Origin: an uncultured Porphyromonadaceae bacterium
GTDB taxonomy: Bacteria > Bacteroidota > Bacteroidia > Bacteroidales > Muribaculaceae
NCBI GenBank assembly: GCA_905212215.1
Contig: CAJMDR010000008.1
Location: forward strand, 1-16,688
Direction: 5' to 3'
Length of the DNA stretch: 16,688 nucleotides
Shown here: positions 5,974-13,180 of the stretch, piece by piece
Layout: each line of letters begins with the position of its first letter
How positions within the stretch are numbered: position 1 is the first letter of the stretch
Notes under the pieces: generated by a model
Seen by the model: the letters and a program-made list of their open reading frames with translations, nothing else
Databases searched by the model: none
Told to the model about the DNA's origin: nothing
Made by a program: the position numbers and the translations under genes

Positions 5974-8757
5974 TTATAAATCAAGCACAGGCTGTTCGAG
6001 GTTGTCGGACTCCCGCTCTATTTCCGGGTTCATATTTTCCGGCTGTACCCTGTTCGGGTCCATACTTATGTCCTCGTAGTCGGTCTCCACGACTTCCGGC
6101 TCTTCGGGAGGAGTTATTTCGCGAACCGCCCTTACTTTGTACTGGCTGAGCCTTTTCCCTTTTGCCTTGAAGCTCTTCACTCCCACAAACTCCACTGCTT
6201 CGACAACGGTCGGCAAACGATGACGGTCATGACCGCCATACTCGATTTCCAACTGAGGCCTGACACTGCCGGTAACAAGGTAAATCTTCTGTTCATCAGG
6301 TACCGGAGCATATACCTGCCTTCTTGCCGAAGGTTCCAGGCGGAAACGTTTCAGATAGGTATATCCTGCCTCCCGGTCGAAGAGGGCTACTGTCCATACC
6401 TTCTCCGGGTCGAATTTCTCGATGAAAAGGATTCCCGGATCATAATGGTTGCTCTCAGCATAGGATGTGGTGTAGAACTCACCGTTCTTAGTCAGCACCA
6501 CCACAAGGTCGTTGCCCTGAAAAGTACCGAGCAACGTACCACGGCCATCGTAGTTGATACGCAGAACATCAGGGTCGAACCATACCTCACGACCGCCGAG
6601 GGTAGAACCTAAATCGCGGTCAAATTCCACCTTAGCCACATCATGCTTGGTAACGAGGTTGCCTAATGTATCGCGACCCTTTATCGCCAGTTCCGCAAAA
6701 TTGACCTCAACCTCGGTATTCTTCAGACCTCGCCTTCCGTCAATCTTAAGGCCCGGAATGGTAGGCTGCTTAGGCTCCTTCAATACCGCTCTCACCACCT
6801 GGGCCTCTCCGTTGGGGTTGGCAGAGAAATAAAGTATCTGAGAGCCCGGCAGTCCTCGGGTGATGTCATAAACGCGGTCGCGGGTCATGCCGGTAATGGT
6901 GAAGCGTTTCTTGTAGGTAAAGCCCCCTTTGCCGTTGCGGTATACGACATTGTAGACAGTGCGGTTGTCGCCTTTCTTGAACGGCGCGACATGTATCACC
7001 TTTTTGCCGACGTCGAGCTTGCGCGGCGTTTTGACAATGCGGTAAGTGCCGTCGCGATTAACTATCAGAATATCGTCGAGGTCCGAACAGTTGGCCTTGA
7101 ACTCGCCTTCCTTGAGCGCTGTGCCAAGGAAGCCGCCAGCCTTGTCGTAATAAAGGCGGCAATTAGCTTCCGCCACCTTCGTGGCCTCTATGCTGTCGAA
7201 ACTGCGCAACTCAGTGCGACGGGCAAAATTATGGCCGTAAGTGTCGCGCAGATGGCGGAACCACTTTATGGTATGCTCGGTTATATGTGCAAGCTGTTCC
7301 TGCAACTTCTCCATCTCTGCCTCCAGAGCCGCAATACGGTCATCGGCTGCCTGAACGTTGAAGCTCAGTATGCGTTTCATGCGTATCTCCCAAAGCCTTA
7401 TAAGGTCATCATCCGAAATCTCGCGGGTAAGACGCGGCAGCCACGGCTCAAAGAGAAGTCGCAGCCGCACAAGAACGGCCTCCATCTCCAATGCCTGCTC
7501 AACCTCCGGGTGTTTGTACATACGTTCGGATATAAACAGACGTTCCAGCGAGGCGAAGAAAATATCCTCGCGGCGCTCGTCAAGACGTATTTCCAGCTCT
7601 CTGCGCAGCAGTTCGCGGGTATGATCCACACTGTATCGCAACAGCTCGCTTACACTCATGAATCGCGGCTTATGATCGCATATCACGCAACAGTTGGGGG
7701 ATATGCTCACCTCACAGTCAGTAAAAGCGTACAGGGCATCTATGGCCTTGTCGCTCGAAGTACCCGGCTGCAATTGCACTATGATTCGCGCTGTGGCTGT
7801 GGTATTGTTGTCAAGATGACGGATTTTGATTTTCCCCTTCTCCGCCGCCGCCTGAATGGAAGCTATGAGGGTGGCGGTTGTCTTGCCGAATGGTATCTCC
7901 GTTATGGCAAGCGTCTTGGAGTCAAGCTTCTCTATACGCGCACGGACCTTCACCGCGCCACCTCTTGCGCCGTCGTTGTAGCGTCCGGCATCCATCAGTC
8001 CTCCTGTCTGAAAGTCCGGAAGGAGAGAAAACTCCTTTCCTTGCAGATAATCTATGGCGGCATCGCATATCTCGATGAAGTTGTGCGGCAGAATCTTCGA
8101 TGACAAGCCGACGGCAATACCCTCCACACCCTGTGCCAGCAGAAGCGGGAATTTGGCCGGAAGGGTCACAGGCTCCCTTTTGCGGCCGTCGTAGCTCATT
8201 GTCCACTCGGTTATTTTCGGGCTGAACAGCGTCTCCAATGCAAAGGAAGAAAGCCTCGCCTCGATGTAACGTGGCGCCGCTGCCGAGTCGCCGGTTATGA
8301 TGTTGCCCCAGTTTCCCTGAGTATCGACAAGAAGCTCTTTCTGACCCAGCTGAACAATGGCGTCACCAATGGAGGCGTCACCATGAGGGTGATACTGCAT
8401 GGCGGTACCCACAATGTTTGCCACCTTGTTGTAGCGGCCGTCGTCAAGTGTCTGCATGGCATGCAGTATGCGTCGCTGCACAGGTTTCAGTCCATCCTCA
8501 ATGTGAGGCACAGCACGCTCCAGAATTACGTACGAGGCATAGTCCAGGTACCAGTTGCGGTACATGCCCGCCAAGCTTCCTGTGTCGTAGGAATTGGCCG
8601 CCACGAAGCCGTTGTGGCGTGGCGTAGGCACAGAAATCTCATCCTGGTCCGTATTGGTGTCGTTAACCGAGGTCAATTCATCGTCAGACTGAGAAAGTTC
8701 GCTGTCATTTGCGGCCAGTTCGTCGTCGGTCGGGGTCAGTTCGTCGTCATTAGTCAT
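5974..8757 (-). CDS. parC: DNA topoisomerase IV subunit A (ParC)
   Basis: Breakage-reunion subunit of topoisomerase IV, which decatenates daughter chromosomes together with ParE (not in this window). The 927-residue protein shows the type IIA topoisomerase landmarks: Tyr-Ala-Ser-Tyr-Val-Ile-Leu-Glu-Arg-Ala-x-Pro, Asp-Gly-Leu-Lys-Pro-Val-Gln-Arg-Arg, His-Pro-His-Gly-Asp, and Ala-Pro-Arg-Tyr-Ile-Glu-Ala-Arg with catalytic Tyr164. Gln-Gly-Val-Glu-Gly-Ile-Ala-Val-Gly and Phe-x-Leu-Leu-Leu-Ala segments also match. The long C-terminal half, with Gly-Arg-(x)-Gly-Asn and Gly-Gly-Arg repeats, wraps DNA. The first 31 residues hold four tandem acidic 7-residue repeats. The overall sequence fits ParC rather than GyrA of Bacteroidales. 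ATG 8757 was preferred over the 60 bases upstream because the promoter -7 box (8764-8771) lies there. It heads the operon with the DUF3316-like and S41 genes. Confidence 0.93.
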   Translation of the reverse strand: MTNDDELTPTDDELAANDSELSQSDDELTSVNDTNTDQDEISVPTPRHNGFVAANSYDTGSLAGMYRNWYLDYASYVILERAVPHIEDGLKPVQRRILHAMQTLDDGRYNKVANIVGTAMQYHPHGDASIGDAIVQLGQKELLVDTQGNWGNIITGDSAAAPRYIEARLSSFALETLFSPKITEWTMSYDGRKREPVTLPAKFPLLLAQGVEGIAVGLSSKILPHNFIEICDAAIDYLQGKEFSLLPDFQTGGLMDAGRYNDGARGGAVKVRARIEKLDSKTLAITEIPFGKTTATLIASIQAAAEKGKIKIRHLDNNTTATARIIVQLQPGTSSDKAIDALYAFTDCEVSISPNCCVICDHKPRFMSVSELLRYSVDHTRELLRRELEIRLDERREDIFFASLERLFISERMYKHPEVEQALEMEAVLVRLRLLFEPWLPRLTREISDDDLIRLWEIRMKRILSFNVQAADDRIAALEAEMEKLQEQLAHITEHTIKWFRHLRDTYGHNFARRTELRSFDSIEATKVAEANCRLYYDKAGGFLGTALKEGEFKANCSDLDDILIVNRDGTYRIVKTPRKLDVGKKVIHVAPFKKGDNRTVYNVVYRNGKGGFTYKKRFTITGMTRDRVYDITRGLPGSQILYFSANPNGEAQVVRAVLKEPKQPTIPGLKIDGRRGLKNTEVEVNFAELAIKGRDTLGNLVTKHDVAKVEFDRDLGSTLGGREVWFDPDVLRINYDGRGTLLGTFQGNDLVVVLTKNGEFYTTSYAESNHYDPGILFIEKFDPEKVWTVALFDREAGYTYLKRFRLEPSARRQVYAPVPDEQKIYLVTGSVRPQLEIEYGGHDRHRLPTVVEAVEFVGVKSFKAKGKRLSQYKVRAVREITPPEEPEVVETDYEDISMDPNRVQPENMNPEIERESDNLEQPVLDL
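8665..8748 (-). repeat. Four tandem acidic heptapeptide repeats at the ParC N-terminus
   Basis: Residues 4-31 of ParC are four units of seven: Asp-Asp-Glu-Leu plus three variable residues, with Asp-Ser-Glu-Leu in the third. The underlying 21-base units have diverged at the third positions, so this is an older duplication under protein-level constraint or drift. Confidence 0.75.
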
Positions 8758-8763
8758 CGTCTG

Positions 8764-8795
8764 CAAAGTTAATAAAAATCCCGGACATTTCCAAT
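8764..8795 (-). promoter_or_regulatory. Promoter of the parC operon
   Basis: On the minus strand TAACTTTG (8771-8764) matches the -7 consensus TAnnTTTG. ATTG (8795-8792), 20 bases upstream, is a three-of-four match to the -33 TTTG. The parC ATG is only 6 bases after the -7 box. Confidence 0.6.
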
Positions 8796-8852
8796 TCCAG
8801 GGCCAGGAGAAAGGCAATGCGGCTTATAAATTCACCATCAAGGTGACGACAG

Positions 8853-8885
8853 AAAAGGCGGCGCATCCACACGGATACGCTGCCT
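8853..8885 (-). terminator. Rho-independent terminator downstream of the C10 pseudogene
   Basis: Bases 8873-8885 pair with 8856-8868 around a four-base loop (8869-8872). On the minus strand this gives 12 of 13 pairs, including one G-U. Three further T follow (8855-8853) before C, a short T-tract. It stands about 105 bases after the pseudogene stop and before the parC promoter, so it would insulate parC from upstream transcription. Confidence 0.6.
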
Positions 8886-8989
8886 CATGGTCATGTATTT
8901 CGGTTTATTGCTTCTTTCGGCAGGAGATGTCTCTTGGCAGCGTCATTGCAACAGCGAAGAGATAATGATTTCGCTTGTCCGATGTCTGA

Positions 8990-10246
8990 TTAGCGGGTAG
9001 GATAAATGTTCTTGATTATGCTCGGTTCGCTGGAGTAATTGCCTGGACCGGAGGTGCTGCTTCCTTCCGGGAGTGGATTCTCGAAATTAAAAGCGAATGC
9101 ACTGCTAAGATAGTATCCGTCACACCTCCCACGTATTCCCCAGTTGCAAAGCACGTATTCTGCGTCTCGGTGCTCCTGCTCAGGATTTCTATGCCAGTTG
9201 CGGTCTCGCGGCGTTTCTCCACTTCTCTCTGTCGCGCCATGAACCCATGAAGCAGCCATGCTCGCCAGGGTTCGTTTTTCCCAATCTTCTTTCCTCTGGC
9301 AATGACGGGGTGCGATGCCTCCAGCTCGTTCCGCACGGTTGTCATGCTGTAGGGGTACGGTGTCGCAGTTCCATTGTCCTGTCCTAAAGTGCCGACAGCG
9401 TTTTCATAGCCACATGCTCGCATTGCCTCAATAATTCCCTCAATCTCAGCATTTGTGATCTCGTCGTCATAATACGTAAGATAGTCGAAGTCGACGTACT
9501 CGCCTATGAGCGCCATGAGCCGAGCTATCTGCGTCACAGCGTCATCAGTCATTTCAGGGGCGCACATTGCAGTCCAGTCGAACGTATATCCATTGAGAGA
9601 AGTCGGCTTGCCGAATATGGACATTGCCTGAGCTATCGCTACTGCATCGTAGCCTGCCGCCATATGTTCGTAGTTGACAACAGGACAGTACTGGTTAAAC
9701 GGGTGGTTCTGACCCCATTTCACCTTGCAGAGTGCGGGAATGCTGGATGTTGTCTCCCAGGGGGGTGGCAACCGTGTATATCTCGCCAAGCTCATGTGCT
9801 GTAGTGTCAATGGGCAGGAAGATGTCGCCTATGCGGCGCACGAAATCCGCGACGCCGTAGTCGGGAGGAGAGGCGAGGTCGAGGTTGCCGTTGTCAGAGA
9901 TGGCTAACAGTTCCGGAATAGCCGGATTGGCGGCCATGATGGCAAATCCCTTGTTGTCTTCCAGGTTGATGACGTAGAACATTGGCTCACCGCCGGAACG
10001 GGTGGAGAGGGAACGGTTTATGTCCTAGGCTGTACAGGAGGCTATGCGTGGAATGTATCCTCGTGTCTCGGGATAGAAGTCATTCCATGCACGGAGGAAT
10101 GCCTCCTGGGCCTCTTTGGGTGAGTTTTTTGCTTCGGGAACGACTACCGGCTTGTCGGGCGGAACAGGAGGTGTCGGCGGTTCATTGTCGCTGCCGCACG
10201 AAACTAACGCTATTAGCGCTGCAAACGTCAAGATTAGCTTTTTCAT
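8990..10246 (-). pseudogene. C10 (streptopain-like) cysteine peptidase, decayed
   Basis: Remnant of a secreted cysteine peptidase of about 418 codons. It begins with a lipoprotein signal peptide (Leu-Val-Ser-Cys, Cys at 18) and a Pro-rich linker. A propeptide follows (Phe-Tyr-Val-Ile-Asn-Leu...Lys-Gly-Phe-Ala-Ile), then a mature domain with Trp-Gly-Gln-x-x-Pro-Phe-Asn, and finally Cys-Asn-Trp-Gly-x-x-Gly-x-Cys-Asp-Gly-Tyr-Tyr. Lesions: an in-frame TAG (10027-10025); a shift at a six-C run (9765-9760), where dropping one C restores the frame; and a shift back near 9160-9157, where one added base restores it. The catalytic Cys position is Tyr (9651-9649), and the catalytic His position in the Ala-Trp region is Arg (9264-9262). 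The last part returns to the original frame. The whole cannot give an active enzyme. It is bordered by a terminator and by an AT-rich upstream region. Confidence 0.85.
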
Positions 10247-10554
10247 TGTTTAAGCCTTTATGATTCCTACTAATCAGGTATCTTGTAAAAAAATAGGAAT
10301 CCGGTTATGTTGGAAAATTCCGGTAGCGAAGTTAATACATATTTTTTATTATAAAATAATTGAATTGTATTTCATAAAACATCCTTTATTTTAACATATT
10401 TAGCTTTTTAACCCCTGCTGTTCGATTTTATTTTAACAATTGACATGATGCATCTCAATTTTTCATGATATTACAATAAACCTCCTGAAGACGTAAGAAA
10501 AGAAACGTAAGTTTTTTAATAATTTGAGCTGCTCTGAAAACCTCAGATAAATGA
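10247..10554. other. AT-rich intergenic stretch between the two pseudogenes
   Basis: About 310 bases with no credible gene. It holds an 8-base inverted repeat, GATTCCTA (10262-10269) and TAGGAATC (10294-10301), in the would-be leader of the C10 gene. It also holds an imperfect 19-base dyad (10440-10458, TTGA at one end and TCAA at the other) and two ACGTAAG copies near 10491-10511. I see no clear TAnnTTTG promoter for the C10 gene. Confidence 0.5.
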
Positions 10555-11318
10555 TCATAGGGTGATTTCAAGGGTTATGGGCACGGATTGCCCTGTGCCG
10601 AAGTAAGAAAGAATTTCCGCTTTGGTGACGAAAGGAAACAACGAACGGCTAACGAGAAAATAATCAATTCTGTTACCAATCTGTAAATGCCGCCATGCAC
10701 CGTAGAAGGTTGCCTTTTTCTCAGTTGGATGCAGTATACGGTATGGATCTGCAAGGTCACACTCCGAAAGCAATCTGTTGAAATTGTCGCGTTCCCATTT
10801 TGTGAAGTTGGGCCGTGAGGATTCCAGCCTTCGCTCACGACTGTCATATTCCGTGTGGACTATGTTCATGTCCCCACAAATGATTATCGGGAGGTTACGG
10901 GAGAGATTTACGGCCAGGTCATGGAAATAGTCATCCCAATGGCGGCGATATTCCACGGCACCTTCAAGGCTTGTGTTCCCGTACGGCACATACGTATTAA
11001 GCAAAACGAAAGAACCACAGTCATAAGCCTGAAGATGACCTCCCCTGCTAAGTTCAGGCGTTTCTATGCGCCGAAACGGAATGTCTGCATTCAGTCTGAC
11101 ATACATGGTGACGCCGCTCCATCCGCCGCAGTCCTGATTAGCAAAAAGCTGTCGATAGCCATTTATTAAAAAGTAATCGCGTTCCTCCTTTTTGCATCTC
11201 ACCTTCTGCAGACAGAGGATGTCGGGAGAATAAACACTGGAGAATAAACACTAATGAGTTCCTTTACCTCATCAAAGCGTCCTGCTAACCCGTTTATGTT
11301 CCAGCTTACAAACAACAT
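10555..11318 (-). pseudogene. Exonuclease III-like (AP endonuclease) gene broken by a 14-base duplication
   Basis: Member of the exonuclease III/endonuclease-exonuclease-phosphatase family, whose active enzymes cut DNA at abasic sites. Starting at ATG 11318 the frame opens with Val-Ser-Trp-Asn-Ile-Asn-Gly-Leu, the family N-terminus, but a perfect tandem duplication (11225-11252) throws it out of frame. Removing one copy gives a continuous 249-residue protein of normal length. Gly-Asp-Met-Asn (metal/catalytic) and Arg-Ile-Asp-Tyr-Phe-Leu-Val-Ser survive. However, the metal-binding Glu of the Leu-Gln-Glu motif is Lys (11205-11203), and the C-terminal Ser-Asp-His active-site motif is replaced by Thr-Gly-Gln-Ser. 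A 215-residue product from GTG 11202 is possible but would lack the first strand. It lies 40 bases after the YD-repeat-like gene and may have been cotranscribed with it. Confidence 0.82.
11225..11252. repeat. Perfect 14-base tandem duplication inside the exonuclease III-like gene
   Basis: GGAGAATAAACACT occurs at 11225-11238 and again at 11239-11252 with no spacer and no mismatch. Fourteen is not a multiple of three, so it shifts the frame. Confidence 0.95.
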
Positions 11319-11341
11319 CTTTATGCAACATATCCGCGAAA

Positions 11342-11360
11342 AGCAATAATTAGAATTGCT
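11342..11360 (-). terminator. Weak hairpin between the YD-repeat-like gene and the exonuclease-like pseudogene
   Basis: AGCAAT and ATTGCT (11360-11355 and 11347-11342) can form a 6-base stem with a 7-base loop, followed on the minus strand by TTTC. It overlaps the stop codon at 11359-11361. This is short for a terminator and may only attenuate. Confidence 0.3.
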
Positions 11361-12297
11361 ACTTATAGTATTCTATGACTCGTTCCTCAACGCCGCCAGT
11401 CTGGTTCTCGCGACGAATCCAGTTTCCGTGGCTGTCATAGTCATATTTGTATGTGGTGATAGATGACGGTGAGCCGTCGGAAGAATATCTGGTTTCCTTA
11501 ATCGGATTATCGTGTTTATCAAGAACAGTTTCCATTATAAGAACTCGCTCCTTCGGTGTTACTTCAAAAGAGAGTCTTTTGCCTTTCTGATACTCTATCA
11601 CTCCATGCTTTATTGAGCCGTCTCTCTGAGGAGAAAATAACTCTATTGGGCGTTCCTGAGCATCCATAATGTATCGAGTACCGGTATGCATAGCGATGGA
11701 ACTCAATGACATGTCCTTACGGAAAGTCATGGTATCGATATAAGCTCTACCATCGTCTTCATTTGTATGAAGACACAGTAAGACTCTTGACCCGTCAGAA
11801 GTAGGAATGACGGTAAAGGTCTCATTGAAAATCGTGCCTGCAGGGCGATATGCTGTTCCGGAAACAGGCAACCCATCCGCCGACCTTTCTATGGTGTAAA
11901 TGCGATCGGAGTATTTACCATGTGTTTCCTGCTTCACATATTGCACCCATTCAGGGTGATCCGGGTGATAAGTATAGATGTCAGTTTTTTGAAAGAAAGA
12001 GTCGTAATGACGTGTGAGTCTGCCTTCTGCATCGAATTCAGCTGAGTTTTCGAGCTTGCGGCTGTGCTTCGGGAGTGGCTTGCCAAGCTGTTTGTATTTC
12101 AGAATTGTGTCGTACTCAAAATAATCACTGACTGTGTAGACCTGGATTGATTTTACAGGCCCCTTGAGATTGGCAGCCGTAAGGTTGTTCTTCACATAAC
12201 TGTATGAGAAGTAATCGTTGGCTGCGAATAAGGGAAATGCCGAGAAACAGAGCGCGATTATTATGAACCAGCAGGTTCTTGAAATAAAATTACACAT
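11359..12297 (-). CDS. Exported protein with YD/RHS-like repeats, unknown function
   Basis: A 312-residue protein with a signal peptide (hydrophobic about 10-24, cleavage near Phe-Ala-Ala), hence periplasmic or surface-located. The mature part begins with Leu-Lys-Gly-Pro-Val-Lys-Ser-Ile and consists of short strand-turn units such as Phe-Asp-Ala-Glu-Gly-Arg-Leu-Thr-Arg, Met-Asp-Ala-Gln-Glu-Arg-Pro-Ile and Tyr-Asp-Ser-His-Gly-Asn-Trp. These resemble YD/RHS repeats, which build beta-sheet shells. It is far too short for an RHS toxin, and I see no toxin tip. Similar Leu-Lys-Gly-Pro-Val exported proteins of unknown role are, as I recall, common in Bacteroidales. It starts 51 bases after the outer-membrane barrel stop on the same strand, so the two probably share a transcript. 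Confidence 0.7.
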   Translation of the reverse strand: MCNFISRTCWFIIIALCFSAFPLFAANDYFSYSYVKNNLTAANLKGPVKSIQVYTVSDYFEYDTILKYKQLGKPLPKHSRKLENSAEFDAEGRLTRHYDSFFQKTDIYTYHPDHPEWVQYVKQETHGKYSDRIYTIERSADGLPVSGTAYRPAGTIFNETFTVIPTSDGSRVLLCLHTNEDDGRAYIDTMTFRKDMSLSSIAMHTGTRYIMDAQERPIELFSPQRDGSIKHGVIEYQKGKRLSFEVTPKERVLIMETVLDKHDNPIKETRYSSDGSPSSITTYKYDYDSHGNWIRRENQTGGVEERVIEYYK

Positions 12298-12348
12298 GCT
12301 TTTGTACTATGACCCGCAAAGTCGTTATACAGACAAGGCGTATTAGAC

Positions 12349-13026
12349 TCAGAAGTTGTAGCCGAGAGTGAAAGTCCAGGCTTTGTTGTGACCGTTGAAA
12401 CCATCGAGTTTCCATGCGTTGCCGAAGCCTGCCATGTAATGCAAGCCGATGTAATAATGATCGTTGAACTCAATACCTGTCCCCGCTTTCAAGCCCCATT
12501 GGTTACGTTTGTGGTTGTCGAAGTAACCATGGTCATAGCGTTCCTCAGTAAGCGGAGTAACGGTGATTCCTGTGTCGTTGTGTCCGAGACCGAGCGACAG
12601 ATAAGGTCCCGCCTCCAGGCTCCAGCGTATGCGGTCAGTGACATTGAAACGGGCGCTGAACATTACCGGTATATAGAATGTATAATAGAGTGTGTGACCT
12701 ATGTTGATTTGCTGCGACGCACCCAAGCCAAGCACATGGGTGTAGCTGTTCGAACGGGACTGATAGAAGAATCCCGGTTGGATGGCAAACCAGTCGCGGA
12801 AAGCGATGTCGGCCACTATTCCACCTTCAAATCCACTGCCCCATGAGTCGTGGTTGATGTCGAACTGTGTGCCTCCGGCGGAGACATTGCTCATGTTCAT
12901 GCCGGCACGGAGGCCGAGGCGGAAGAAGTCATCCGGTTTCGACGTATCGAGGAACTGTGCTTTTACTGTGTTCGATGCCGCGAGGCAACCTATGAAAAGT
13001 ATGATGAGGGTAAATACTCGTTTCAT
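12349..13026 (-). CDS. Outer-membrane beta-barrel protein (PorT/OmpA-like small barrel)
   Basis: A 225-residue protein with a signal peptide cleaved near Val-Lys-Ala (residue 22 or 23). It then has alternating aromatic/hydrophobic strands separated by polar turns, and it ends in Phe-Thr-Leu-Gly-Tyr-Asn-Phe. The C-terminal aromatic is the usual outer-membrane insertion signal. The Gly-Leu-Arg-Ala-Gly-Met-Asn segment after the signal peptide and the Tyr-x-Pro-Val-Met-Phe-Ser-Ala-Arg-Phe strand fit the small OMP beta-barrel families of Bacteroidota. An upstream in-frame ATG at 13095 was rejected because the -7 promoter box (13052-13045) lies after it and the signal peptide begins at 13026. Ligand or partner unknown. 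First gene of a unit with the YD-repeat-like gene. Confidence 0.82.
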   Translation of the reverse strand: MKRVFTLIILFIGCLAASNTVKAQFLDTSKPDDFFRLGLRAGMNMSNVSAGGTQFDINHDSWGSGFEGGIVADIAFRDWFAIQPGFFYQSRSNSYTHVLGLGASQQINIGHTLYYTFYIPVMFSARFNVTDRIRWSLEAGPYLSLGLGHNDTGITVTPLTEERYDHGYFDNHKRNQWGLKAGTGIEFNDHYYIGLHYMAGFGNAWKLDGFNGHNKAWTFTLGYNF

Positions 13027-13044
13027 GTTTTTAGTTTTAGAATG

Positions 13045-13075
13045 CAAAATTAGGCATTTTCCCCGATATGTGAAA
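13045..13075 (-). promoter_or_regulatory. Promoter of the outer-membrane barrel gene
   Basis: On the minus strand TAATTTTG (13052-13045) matches TAnnTTTG. TTTC (13075-13072), 19 bases upstream, is a three-of-four -33 match. The predicted leader is about 12 bases. Confidence 0.55.
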
Positions 13076-13084
13076 TTTTCTTCG

Positions 13085-13092
13085 TAATTTTG
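13085..13092 (+). promoter_or_regulatory. Probable -7 box of the yitT promoter
   Basis: TAATTTTG on the plus strand matches the -7 consensus, but no TTTG sits 19-21 bases upstream (that stretch is C-rich). A start here would give a leader of about 85 bases before ATG 13181. Confidence 0.4.
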
Positions 13093-13180
13093 CACTTAAT
13101 TCCATAAGCAGCCGTCGGAGCATGGTCCGGCATTGCTTGGCAGACAATTTCAAACACCCACTAAACTTCAATCTGATTCC

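Larger units (their letters stand above)
13043..13094. repeat. Inverted repeat formed by the two divergent -7 boxes
   Basis: TGCAAAATTA (13043-13052) and TAATTTTGCA (13085-13094) are exact reverse complements, 32 bases apart, centred at about 13068. Confidence 0.8.

Noticed and set aside
6991..8103. 370-codon plus-strand frame inside parC
   Set aside because: Long only because it is antisense to a strongly biased gene; it shows no domain and ParC is certain.
8758..8817. N-terminal extension of parC to 8817
   Set aside because: The -7 promoter box lies inside it, and the extra residues look unlike ParC.
8760..8954. Open plus-strand frame with a coding-like stretch (Tyr-Lys-Phe-Thr-Ile-Lys-Val-Thr-Thr)
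   Set aside because: No start codon in a sensible place, no recognisable family, and it overlaps the parC promoter and a terminator hairpin.
8953..8975. AGCGAA/TTCGCT inverted repeat with an 11-base loop
   Set aside because: No T-tract follows; the stronger hairpin at 8853-8885 explains termination better.
10440..10445. TTGACA resembling a sigma70 -35 box
   Set aside because: Bacteroidota promoters do not use this element, and no matching -10 or plus-strand gene follows.
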